Assembly: GCA_029948255.1 (NCBI GenBank)
Contig: JALIZF010001598.1
Span: forward strand, 90,001-154,000
Length of the DNA: 64,000 nucleotides
Direction of reading: 5' to 3'
From: Telmatactis stephensoni
Lineage: Eukaryota > Cnidaria > Anthozoa > Actiniaria > Isophelliidae
Below, one piece after another: positions 11,501-24,500 of this stretch. Position 1 is the first letter of the stretch; every line of letters starts with the position of its first letter. A program made the position numbers and the translations under genes. The notes beneath the pieces were generated by a model. That model had not been told where the DNA came from. It did not search any database and saw only the letters and a list, made by a program, of their open reading frames with translations.

Positions 11501-14500
11501 TAGGAAGAATTAGTAATGATTCGAACTATTCGCTTCTGTAAAACTTTCAATCTATTAAGGTTTGTTGCATAGGTTGATCCCCATATGATGTTGCCATAAT
11601 ACAAATATGGATATACTAATGAATAATAAAGTTTCGTCAATGATGTTTGTGAAATAAAGAATTTGGCTCTGGAAATTACTCCAATTGTCTTAGATATCTT
11701 GCTAGCAATAGCATTGATATGTTCTTTCCAACTTAATGATTCATCAATAATTACTCCTAAGAATTTAATACTCTGTTTCTGTTCAATCACCTCATTATTC
11801 ACTTTTATCAGCAGATTTGACTGGGAAATTTGCTTTTGTCTAGCTTTAAATATGATATATTTGGTTTTCTTTATATTAATTGAGAGTTTGTTTGCAATAA
11901 GCCATACTGATACTTTCTCGAGTTCAATATTCAGAGTGTTCTCTAGATTTTTAATATCCTTACAGGAATAGAAAATGTTGGTATCATCTGCAAATAAGAT
12001 AAATTTCAATATATCAGAGGAGTTGGATATGTCATTAACATATAAAATAAACAACAAAGGACCTAATATGCTTCCTTGAGGGATACCGCATTTTATAGAT
12101 TTTTGAGCAGATGCTATATTATTTATTTCAACATATTGCTTCCTATCATTCAAATAGCTTTTTACCCAATCCAGTGCTATGCCTCTTATACCATAGTGTT
12201 CAAGTTTGTTTAAGAGAATTTTATGGTTAACAGTATCAAATGCTTTTGATAGATCTAAGAAGATGCCTGCACAGATTTCTTTATTATCAATTGAGGAAGA
12301 TATTTGTTCTACTAACTGTATCATTGCTAATGTGGTTGAATAATTGGGTCTAAAGCCATATTGATGTTCATAGAGCACATTGTGTTTATTTAGAAAGGCA
12401 ACAAGTCTATTAAACATTATCTTCTCAAAGAACTTTGAAAAGGATGGGAGAATTGATATTGGTCGATAATTATTAAATTGTAGACGACATTCACTTTTAA
12501 AGATAGGAATAACTTTTGCTAGTTTGATATACTCAGGTACAGTTCCAGATGATATTGATAGATTAATGAGGTAGCTTAAGGGTCCCGCAAGAAAATCAAT
12601 ATTTGGTTTGATATCAGACATATCAATGCCATCAAAGCCAACAGCTTTGCCTGTCTTAAAACTGGTTGAGATTTGTTTGATCTCACTGTTTCTACAAGGG
12701 GATAGTTATTTCCCAGTAGGTTTCTGTGTAAGCGAGGTTCCAGTGAGTATGATTTTGGAAGACACAGAGGGGTACGTATTTGATGGGCGAACCAGGAAAT
12801 AGACGTTTAAAAAGAACACATAGTTTATTAATTGATGACCTTAAAGTTTACCAACGAGATCACAATAAACTTAAAGCTGCTAATGAAGTGATAGTCAAAG
12901 CTAGAAGAGACACGGGCGCGTGTTATGGCGTCAAAAAGTTTTCAGAAATAGTGTTTGAACGAGGTAGGATGGTAAGTGGTGAAGGCTTAAAAGTTTTGAC
13001 AGAGAGGATGAAGGCACTGGATCGGCCCTGACAAAATGAAGTTTACATGTTTCTCGGTTGTGAGCAAGGAGCTAAAATGGATGTGAAAACAATCTTGAAG
13101 CGTGTGAAGACAGAAATGCAGAACTAAGGATGGACCAGCTTGTAAAATTGGAGTTGTATGATAAAAATCTAATAAGAGCAATAAATTGCAGAGTAATCCC
13201 AGTGGCATCATATATTATGAATGTATGCAACTTAGGAAAAGGCGAACTAGAAGAATTACATATGATAATTAAGAGAAGCTTAAGACAGAATGGACTACAT
13301 GGAAAACAAAGTAGCGACGAGAGGCTGTATATGAAAAGAAAGAATGGGGGAAGAGGTTTAAAAGTCTCCAAGATGTGTACAAGGAAACAAAAGTAACAGT
13401 TATTTGTTATATATGGCGACATCACGTAACCCATGGATTAGAAAAGAAAAGCGTGGCAGAATGAAGTCAGAAAAGATCATACATCAATTAAAAGAACAGC
13501 TGAAGAAGTGATGCAGGAGGTAGGGAAATAATTGAATTCGATGAAGGACCAAGTTAAGTTGAATGGGAGGAGGATAGAAGGAAATTAGAAAGAAGTATGG
13601 AAAGGATTCAAAGCCGGTAAAATTGAAAGAGCCCAGACATGTTAACAGACTTGAAGAGTTTGGAAAGAAAGCTTTACAGAGTGAAGTGCTGCTTCATCAA
13701 GATGAGAAAAGTCACCGTTGGTTAATAGGTTAATGTATAGTACAGATGCAAGAAAGTCAAGTGCGATAAGAGTTTTGCACTGCAGAGTCCAGACTATAAA
13801 ATAGTTTGGCAGTTGAGTACTTGTATCGGTAACCAGACTTTGATGATATTTTGACCATATAAATATTATATCGATTTTTAGTGTTGTAATTTCAGAGTTG
13901 TTGGCAAATATGTTCCTGAGGTAGGATGAAAGCTATTCAAGCATTTGAACACAAATATACACTTATGAAATGACTAACGATCAGCTAGTGGGATCCAACC
14001 AAACTCTCTGAACAGGTTTTGAGATCGTTCTTCTCTCATTTTCTTTTGGAATACGATGCGGGCACCTCTTTTTGAACCCTTAGAGGCCTGTCGAGGTTTG
14101 GCTTGTCGACATTAGATCAGATTATGTCACAATAGTCGTACAAAGGTTGAACCAGAGAGACATTAAGAAATTTGTCCACAGTGAGATGTTTATAATTTCT
14201 AATTCTTTCTAATTCTCCTCAAAAGGCTCAAAGAGATCATCAGTATGGTTACGCCAGCTGTAATTAGGATCAAATGTAAGGCCTAGGTACTTGAAAGAAT
14301 CTGTAAGCTCTAGATCAACTGCTGTGAATTACAATGCCAGCTTTTGAGATCTTTTATTAAAGCCGATAATTAGAACCAAAACCACGACTTTTGTTTTAGT
14401 GCAATTTACAACAAGCTCATCTAAGGCAAACCAACCGCCAAGAGCGTGAAGATTTTCTTGAAGAAGTAGCTCAATGGTATGCACTTCTTTACTAGCAAAG

Positions 14501-17500
14501 AACAGGGTGGTTTCCTCAGTGTAGAGGACAACCTTGCAACTATGAATTGATTTTGGGAGATCGTTTTTGAATATGATAAAAAAAGAAGTGGTCCTAAGAT
14601 CGATCCTTGAGGTACTTCAAGGGCATATTTCTATCGATTCTGAAGTGTTACTATTTATAGAGACTGACTGAGATTTATTTGAATGCTTGAACACGAATTC
14701 CAACAGCAGTGAAATTGTTCAGTAAGATGGAATGGTTTATCATATCAAACGCCTTACATCAAGGTCCAATGTTTTGATTTTGGCAAAACGTATTGCATAA
14801 TTAAACGGGTAAAGATAAATTAACACTTATGGTTATCTATGATAGAATCATATAGCTCAAAGCTAAATCACGCTCTACATAAGTATAATACAGGGGATGG
14901 TGTTTTTCTTGTGGAATCGTCGAGAGTCGTCGTCTTTTACGTACATATAGAATATCCGACTGTTTCCTCTTTTTTAGTCAAAATTTGTCTGATAAACAGT
15001 CATTTTTAGTTTTGATGCTACAAAGCTTAAAAGAGCGTCACTGAAGAAAATTGTTCAAAAAAAATTATTATGTTTCATTCTCAAAATGATAATTAATCAA
15101 TCTTAACGGTGCTGTCTGTTCAGTGCTGCAATTACCGAGCTCGTTTACTGGTCTGGCAACAATCAACAAAACTTGACATGGAGTTTAAATGGCTATGGGG
15201 AAAAACCCCAAAGCCGCTTTTAATAGTACACCAAAAAATCAATTAAAAATCAGTTAACCAACAAATCTAAGCTGAACCAGTAAAGGTGAGGGCAGACAAC
15301 ACGCCATACCAAAACTGCAAAAGAGGCGGTATGGGGAGGAGGTGGGCCTTAAAACAAAGTTAGCTCTGATCTTTTCGATGGTAAATCAGAATGGCAAGAT
15401 ACCATGGCCAGCAGGTTTAGATATGATATGATCACTGCCCTCGACCTGTGATTGGCTGCTTTATGAATTGAACGATTGCTATATAGAGGATATTACATGG
15501 GCGCGCGGAGATACTAATTTTATCTTCTCGTGTTCAATTGATATCTCACGAGTGAGCGCATTATATAGATATCGATGAAACTTAAATAAGAAAAACAACT
15601 TCTCAAAAAATAATTTTTATCTAATAAATAGCAAGCCGATTCTTTGACAAAAACAAAGTAAGTTAAGTACATATTTTCTCAAATTTCTGTTAAAGTTATA
15701 TGTTTACGCTTAAAAATATCAACATGATATAAATGTCATATGAATGAAAAAGCCACAATAATATATAAAACAGAAAAAGTTTTTCTCAATAGTAAGTTAT
15801 TCTTGGCTGCTATCACTACTTTCAATAATGTACCGTCGTTTCTTGCGTTGCGGAGATTCGAGCACACTAACAGAACTTTCTTCTACTTTATTCGGAGCCA
15901 CATTGATATGAAAGGTACCTCCGGCGATGTAGTTTGCATGAAACATCGCTTGTAGACTGTTTTCTTTAACATCTACTGCAGTTGAAGTTAACGTAGTTGA
16001 ACTCAGAGACTGAGAAAATTGGCTTTGAAACGGATTTCGTTGCGCTTGTGCTATTGGGACGATTGAATTTGTGGCTGTTGTTGACAAAATATGTGATATA
16101 TTTTCCATTTGTCTTCCGGAGAGAGAGCTGTAGTTGTTCACAGATTGAAGGTTTTTATGTCCAGATATCTGTATTATTTGGTTGGGAGGTATGTCGCTGT
16201 TCTGAAGCTTTTGTATCAATGTTTTTCTACCACTGTGGTTTGTTTTCGTTGGGATGTTTGCAGCTTCACTCATGTCTCTCATTACTCTGTTTAATTTGTT
16301 TATCCCCATTGGTTGAGCCTTGAACCATTTACAATCCTTTGACAATAACTCAGCTTCTGTTTTGAAGACGTTTAAAGACAAATAGAAGCTAGAATCGGGA
16401 TTTAGCATTGTTTCGGGACGTTTTTCTTTATAAAACTTGTAAACGTGCACCGGGTCACGTTCTGGTATGTCAGGATTAGCGTACATTCTTGGCTTTACTT
16501 GTCGTTGGTCTCTTGGGTTTTCTCCCGTTCTTGTTTTCGTTTGGCGCTCAGAATACTCAAGATATTCTTGACCTCCGACTTCAGTTTTTAAAGTTATGTC
16601 TCCCCAACACAATGCTCTTTGTTCGGCGCCTCCTCTCAAACCAAAATGAACCATGTTGTTGAACCACATTGTGTTATGAAGCGACTGAGGAGTGCTCGTT
16701 CCAAGCAATTTTTTAGAGTACAAAACTTCAATTTCTTCATCCGAAAGAGCTGAGGTTGCATGTGGTCTGTTTCCACGACCTTGTCTTTTCAGTTCTCTTT
16801 GTTTAGCTTTCAAAGCATCTCTAGTTTTTTGGAATTCATAGTCCTTGAAGATGGATTTACCGTAGTTGGACTGGTCCAAGTGGCGTTCAACACTCGATAA
16901 GATGCCGCGAAGTGAAGATGGCTCGTAATCTTGTCCTGTTTTTGTTCTAGCTGCCACGATAAATTGACTCAACAGAACATTCAGCTCACTTGGAGGGATA
17001 TCTTCTATTTTTCTATCCTCTTTCTTGACTTCTTGCATGAATTTCGTAACGAGTTTTAGGTCATAGTTACGTCTTTCGCTTAGTATTTTTGTTTTGCTCT
17101 CCTTCAATAAGCTTATCCACGTCGTTATCAGTAACATTAAAAAACCTTCCATCGTCTAATTCATCTGCATCTGTAAAAAGATCTCACAAAACGTCAAAAT
17201 TTACATCAACTACGTCCATTTTAACAAGTGAAATCGTTTCGGTAAGTCCCGCACGAATGAAGCTTGAAGTCGCTCAAATCTAATTGGTTGAAAAATACGC
17301 GGTTACTAGTATGCCAACAGTGATATCTTCACATGTGAAAGATATATGATATCTTCACATGTGATTGATATCAAGTTTTCGACACTGGACAAAACCTGGT
17401 ATCTCATCGATATCTATATAATAAATATGGATATACATGTTAATATTGTCTTCAATACACTATTGAGAGATTGGTAGCTAATACAATTCCGGTGCAAACG

Positions 17501-18513
17501 TTTGTTACATCTGATAACGCTGCATGATGCAACATAACTAATTAGACCTGAGAGATGAAACATAAAAATCCTATTCGTTCCAAATATTTCATTTATTTTT
17601 TCTCTGTTACATAATAAAATTTGACAGTAGCTGGACAATAATTTGTTCCTCATTGGCACACGAGGCTTAAGCAAAGTATATTGAAATTAAAAGTGTGGCG
17701 GTATCCATTCATGCCTACAGCTTCGTTCTAACTCGCTGGATATTTTTGTGTGTCCGCAGTCAAATGGCTTGAACGAAAAATCACATTATTTATCCATGTC
17801 AGTTTTTTTTCCATGTCCTCTTTACGATTTAAAGGAAATTCATTGGCTCGACTCGTAAATCCCTCGTAACCCAATGAATTTACTTATTTGTTGTCATGTT
17901 ACGTTCCATTTATTGTCTTGTTTTGAAAAACTATAGCAAGTTTGATTTCCATAGAGCTGTTGATAACATCGAGCATTATATTTCTTGCAGCTGTTTCAAT
18001 ATGGAGGATTACTGAAGAATTCAAAGAATGTGAACAATTGCAGAAAAATTCATTTGAAAGTGTCAAAACAATAAGAGATGCTGTTCAGAAAGCCGAGGAA
18101 ATATTGAAAAATGTAACAGAAGCAGCTGAAGCAGTACAGGGGGTAAGGCCTTATACACAATTGACTCCTGACATTCACGCTAAGCCGTGGCTAGTATCTT
18201 GCATGTTTTCTTTTGTTTGTTAATATTTTGTTTGTTTGTTCGATTTTTGTTATACGTTACCGCATGACAGATTCCATACCAGCCTGGATTCAGAGAACTT
18301 TTCGTTTATCGCAATTAGCAGCTTTGTAAACTTCTTACATTTAAGTACTCCCACAAATTCCAAGTCACTGAGGAACTTACATTCTACAAATTAGCTTATC
18401 TGGTTGCTTGGTTGTTTGGTTACTTGGCTGCTTGCTTGCTTACTAGCTAATCTGACTGGCTGGCCGGCTAGCAGGTTGGCTGGCTTCTGGTTGGTTGGCT
18501 CAGTTTGGTTACC

Positions 18514-18556
<43 letters not shown>

Positions 18557-21500
18557 ATTTGATTCTTTTCAACTTTTATTAAACCACAGGCATTCGACGA
18601 AGTCCATAGTTATTCATGGGGCGAAGTCGTAATGTCAGCAGCGGAAGATATAAAAGCAATGATGAGCGATGAGACCATTGCCAAACAAACAGATGAAAGC
18701 ACCATACAGATTAAAAAGGATATTCAGGTTAGCTAAAAATATGAACTGTTACACGTCATCACATTATCACCATCCCGTGACATAGATGAGAGCATGATCT
18801 GCATGGACAGAGAAGTATTATTAGGAAATTACGCACAACTTTATAATTATATTACCAACCTAAAATACAATTAACAAAATCATATGTCAATTCCAGTCCA
18901 CCTGTGGATATACATATGTGTTGAGGCAATTGCAAAATGTTGATTCATTAGAATTCATGTCACGCGATTTGGTTCATATTTGTCATATAACGGTTTTTGT
19001 TTTTGCTATTGATTGTGCGATTTATTGTTTGATATTGTAGGCATACATAGATGCCAAAACATTGGATACCACTACTGCAGACAATAAAAAAACGTTGAGT
19101 GACCTACAGATATCATTTAATGCAGCGCTTGATATTATTCCCGCCACTTTGAGCTGCCATGCTGCTAGAGGTTAGATGTTTAACTTGTAGATTCTTGCTT
19201 ACACCTGAACAATGCTGTTAAGTAATCCAAATAATGAGCATTGACATTGAACTAACTTCGATAGATGACTTATTTGAAACTGCTTTCGCAGTTCGAAACA
19301 GCTGGCGTCAAGTCATGTTACGTAGGCGCACTAGCTTTCATCAACACGAATCGGAGCGTTTAAAGAAATGAACCGTCTTGGATATAAAATCAGAATAGTT
19401 CGCTTTTCAATTTTTTACATTTTCAGTGTCGCATTCCCATCGTCAGAGATACCGGTCATTATGAGCCCGCAATAGAGGTCAGCGGGTTTCGCCATGAGAT
19501 GCCTACCTACCATGAGATGAACAAATTGACGATATTTTTTTGCAAAAGAATCGCCTGAAGCAAGAAAATAATTGCGAATGTAATGTTAATTTGAATGAAA
19601 GATGCAGTTCTAGAAGAGAAATCTCACCGAAGAAACTTTCCGAGTAGTGAACCCACGTTCCTACCTTGGTGGGATTTCAACCAACGACACCTTGACTTGT
19701 ACGCCATTGCGCTGAGTACCAATTGAGCCACGAGGTCAGTTTGACCCAGTTGTGCTGTTTAGATTGGTTGGAGACCAATATGTATATGATCTCACTAGCT
19801 TTCTCTGCATATGGCTGGAATGAGTCTGGAATGATGGAAATTCTTTACTTGGTCTATAATGAGTACTTTTGTTAAAACCTATATTATTTTCTAATATTGA
19901 GGACAACAAATCTTAATTTACACTGTGCCAAAAGGCAAATATTCAAGAGTATTCAGAAAAAGAATATGGCTTCTTGACTTGGAGTATTCTAGGATATTCG
20001 AGACGGATGATATACGTGACGTATTCTAGTAGTATACAACCTGAATTCTTACGCATACTTTGCATAACATTTATCTCTAAAGTATTCGGACTCGAATATG
20101 TAAAGTATGAATGCACAGGCATTTTCAACTAGAATACTTCAGATATCCCAAAAATAATATTTCTTCGTGACTTCGAAAAATACTTTCTGCGGTTTGAATA
20201 TTCACGCATATTTTTCGTACAAGATATTTCTACGGTATGAAGATTTTCATATCTGAAGTATGAATATTACTGGAATCTTCAATTAATATTCATTTATTTC
20301 TGAGTGATGAAAAGTGTGATACATCATGCAGTTTACATTCTAAAATAGATGTCTAAACACCAATATTTTGATAAAATAAACATTTTTCAATAAGTAGAGT
20401 GCACACATGCTGAATTCTTACGCATACTTTGCATAACATTTATCTCTAGAGTATTCGGACTCGAGTATGTGAAGTATGAATGCACAGGGATTTTCAACTA
20501 GAATACTTCAGATAATCCCAAAAATAATATTTCTTTGTGACTTTGAATAATACTTTCTGCGGTTTGAATATTTACGCATACTTTTCGTAAAAGATATTTC
20601 TACCGTATGAGGATTTTCATATCTGAAGTGTGAATATTACTGGAATCTTCAAATAGTATTCATTTATTTCTGAGTGATCAAAAATGTGATACATCATCAT
20701 GCATAAATACTACTGGCATAATGATAAGTCGATTTTCTTTAACATGTTCAAGAAATCATTCAAGTGGGTGTTATCAATTTATTGTAAACTTTTGGTGTTT
20801 GTACTCTTTTTATTGTTGTGAGATGGTTTGCTGAAAGCATTTGGTCACGAGTCGTTTCAAGGTTACTGGCCGTTTAATCTGATATCTGTTGATTGCGATT
20901 TTCTGATAAACAAAATTCGCTTTTTCATTGTTCTGTCTTACCAAAAATGTTGATTTCAATTAATCGAAATGAACAAATAGTACAAATGTGAGGCTTTTTC
21001 AATTGCAAGTTCCTGTGATTTTTTTATGAACAAACAGATATTCCAATACATTCAGGTTCAATTTTATCCAATAATGCACACACATGGATAAATCCTGCCA
21101 GCCACTCAATTATGCACTGAAACCAGCCTGAAGATCTCACTAAGTGGCACTCACCGGGTAGTGCAAAATCATAAAGCTCGGGCAAACATTTATACACAAA
21201 GACATTACATGAATAAAATTGACAAAAAATATATATATAAATCTCAAAGTGCAAGTCACAAAATTGAATTACAACAAAATAAAAACAATTTTGTTGATGG
21301 CCAGATATTCTAATAATTTCAGACTAAATTTATGTAATACTCACACATGAATAAATATTGTCACTTGACAAATTGTGACAAAATTTTTGAAATTGTCAGT
21401 TTTTAAAAATGGTCACATGTACCATTCAAGTGAAAATTTACTCTGCTGTTAATTTTAAGTAATCAAGTCATTTCTGGGTGAATTATTTACAAAAACCATG

Positions 21501-24500
21501 GATTTAATCATATAAATAACAACTCTTGGTCATTCCACTTCCAATAAGCAGTTTCATTTACACCTGTTGAGAGATAATACAATCTATAGTCACTCTTCTG
21601 TGTCAAACATTAAATTTTGTCAAGATTTCATGATAGGGTCATTTCATAGTATTTGTGGACAAAAAAAGTTAATGTTCACACACAATATCAAATTACTTTT
21701 CAAAGAAGCTGAATAATCAAATGATAAAGTCCTGATTGTTTTTCTATTTTTTTAATGTACATGTAGATATTACAAAAATGTTGCCTGTGCTGGTGGACAT
21801 GAAGCACTCATTCCCTCTAACAGTGACATCATAGAAATGTTCGGGGAAAATTGTTTCATCAGGAAACAAGGTTTCAAACAAAATAATTTAGATAAGCTTA
21901 TCTATCATTTCAACGAAAGTAATTTAAATTGGCTTATTTATCATGAAAGAGTCTTATTTTCAAGTTTTGCATGGTATTTGATGGTGTAATAGGTCATGGA
22001 CAGAATTTCCCTTTAGTAACTTCCTAATATATGACAAGTGCTTTAAATTGATTAGGCCACAAATCACAACTTTAGATGAATAAACCAACCTTGTCTTCTG
22101 TGACTTTATAAAGTCAGGTAAATATGGAACATTATTATGTAAAAGAGTGTGCTTGATATATCAAAACTTTGCAGAGTTCTTGAGTTTTATTTTAAGATTT
22201 AAAAATGTCACTTTTTCTGTTCCCCTCTGTAATGTTGAACATTTTTTATTCTCATCAAAGCATCAATGTTTGGATTCTTTTAGATCCAGTATGTCTGGAT
22301 ACCAATATCATGATGCCAACAAAACAATAGTAATATATTTCATAATAAAAAGCTACAAGTACACTGCATAGTTGGATTTTTTTGTAATCCCCTCTGTAAC
22401 TTTCAAAACACTGTGAAATGACACTACAATACTACAATATTATGCAAAACATGTTAACCAACATAAATCACATTTGCAGTTTTAAAATATGAAAAAATAT
22501 AATTACCAGCATTGCTGTTGCAGTTGGTAATTCTTCATGTAGCTGTGGTAGTTTCAGTTCATCTCCTTTATATCTTCCTGGCATAGATTTTTTCTCTCCT
22601 CTTACACTAGTGCAGCATTTCCTTATGTAGTCAATGCATGGAAATCCTTTTGAATTTTTATATTGCAAGAGCATGTTTCTTTTAATGCCATGAAGAGACC
22701 TTTTTATTATTAATTCTTTTTTCCTCTTCTTCTTCTTCTTCTTTTTCTTAGCTATGCTTCACATGATATATTTGCACATTCTGGAATAATGGTTGCTTTG
22801 TAATCCTAAAAACCAAGCAAATGTTTGAAAATTTGAATGCAAAGAGTTAGTTATATAATTGGTTATGAATTTGGACATGTTTTAACGAATAAAACAACGC
22901 AGGTTGTAAAATACAAGTAAGACTCATTGTTTGATGTGGATAATCAGTGTCTAGTACAACAACAAAATTAATTATTTATGCTTGATCAACAACATAGAAT
23001 CCAAAGCAGTTTACAGTACTTTGTTTAGCAAACATAGTAAAAGCAACAAAAATATTAATAATTTAATTAATAAGAAGCACAATTAATTGTGTCCCTTTGG
23101 ATAATAAAAGGAACAGCTTCCAAATCCAGTCAGTTTGGACCATGTTGACCTACTACTGTGCAAAATTGGCGCCAAAATTTACGTTCCCTTCAAAGTCGAT
23201 TTAAAAGGTCTTAATCGAGGAATACCTCACGAAAAGTATCTTTATCTTACGTACCTTTGTTTTATCTTGTTGACTTGTGTCCTTTGAGCTGTTTTTAGGT
23301 CAAAAATCAAAAGAAAGAGGTCCAAAATGCATAGACAACTTTACAAACACCTTTGTCTTTTCGATGAATTAATAATTGGCCAGCGAAATGTTGAGTCAGC
23401 GGTCAATGCACAGGAATCCCGTGCATTTCTCACAATAAACCAATGAAAACACGGTATTTGATCACGTGCGTGTTTTGAATAGTAGGCGCTCATTCAGTGA
23501 ACGGTTGAAGTACGATCGAGGAGATAGCGAATATGTTCTACAAAATCCTATATTTTGAGCCTAAAATATGGCCTACATTATTCTCAAATCGAGGAGGAAA
23601 TATAGAGAAAGCTTTAATACATTGTTTGAAAGAAGAACAAGCTTCATCAGAGTAGAAATAGGTATTCTACAAGGGCGACAATGGAAGGACGCCGAAGTCT
23701 CTGGCGGTAAGTTGAATATTTGATAAGCAATTATTAGTATTGACCGAGTTTATCGTACGAGAAGTCAATTTTAAACCTTCTTATAGGGAAGAAGAAGGTC
23801 ATAAAAGAGACTCCTTTTAGGATGGCCATATTTTGTTTTCACTATGACGGGAATATGATTGTTCTTTCGAGTAAATCAGCTCGGGTAATAAGCTTGTACG
23901 TACATTGACTTGTGATTATGCTTTTAGATGAAAAGATTTTAAGATACTTTTATATCTTTTAAGTTAAACTGGAGAATCTTGGATTGCGACTTCAGCGAAG
24001 CGGCCAGAAATGCTCCAAGCTGGGAACCAGTGATCGATGTCCGTTTCTTTGAGGTACTTCATAGCGTACGTCGACTTGTCCTCTGGCTACATTGATTGCG
24101 AACAGTTGAGTGTATATATAAAGGACACTATGAGACACGTTTATTAAGGGCATATTGTAAAACATGGACTGGACTGGACTGGACTGGACTGGACCGAAAA
24201 TCTGTAAAACATGGACTGGACTGAGAAAATCTGTAAAACATGGACTGGACTGAGAAAAAAATCTGTAAAACATGGACTGGACTGAAAACAAAAATCTGTA
24301 AAACATGGACTGGACTGAGAAAAATCTGTAAAACATGGACTTGACCGAAAAAATATGAAAAATTAACATGAACTTCACTAAATTCGATTCTACTTAACCG
24401 AAGTAACGATTTAGGACATGCAAAATTCTAGAAAAAAGTATACTAAGCATTCTGGTTGTGATGCTGTTTATTATTTGCAGTTAAACTTGTCCAAATGCTT

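Larger units (their letters stand above)
9540..13830 (+). mobile_element. Old R4/Dong-like LINE, split by a younger LINE
   Basis: A second + strand copy starts after an AAT-rich patch (9547-9570). Recognisable in order are a linker and pre-RT region with F-V-D-F-W-A-G-I (9669-10079), K-D-Y-R-P-I-T-W-L (about 10180), G-Y-Q-K-A-Y-D-M-V (about 10400), then L-R-K-G-F at 10585. The frame resumes with Q-G-D-S at about 12700 after the inserted LINE, followed by L-L-I-D-D-L-K (about 12825), the R-V-I-P-V-A-S-Y block and a G-G-R-G-L motif (13130-13396). Many frameshifts and stops are present, and the C-terminal zinc and endonuclease region is lost. Confidence 0.8.
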
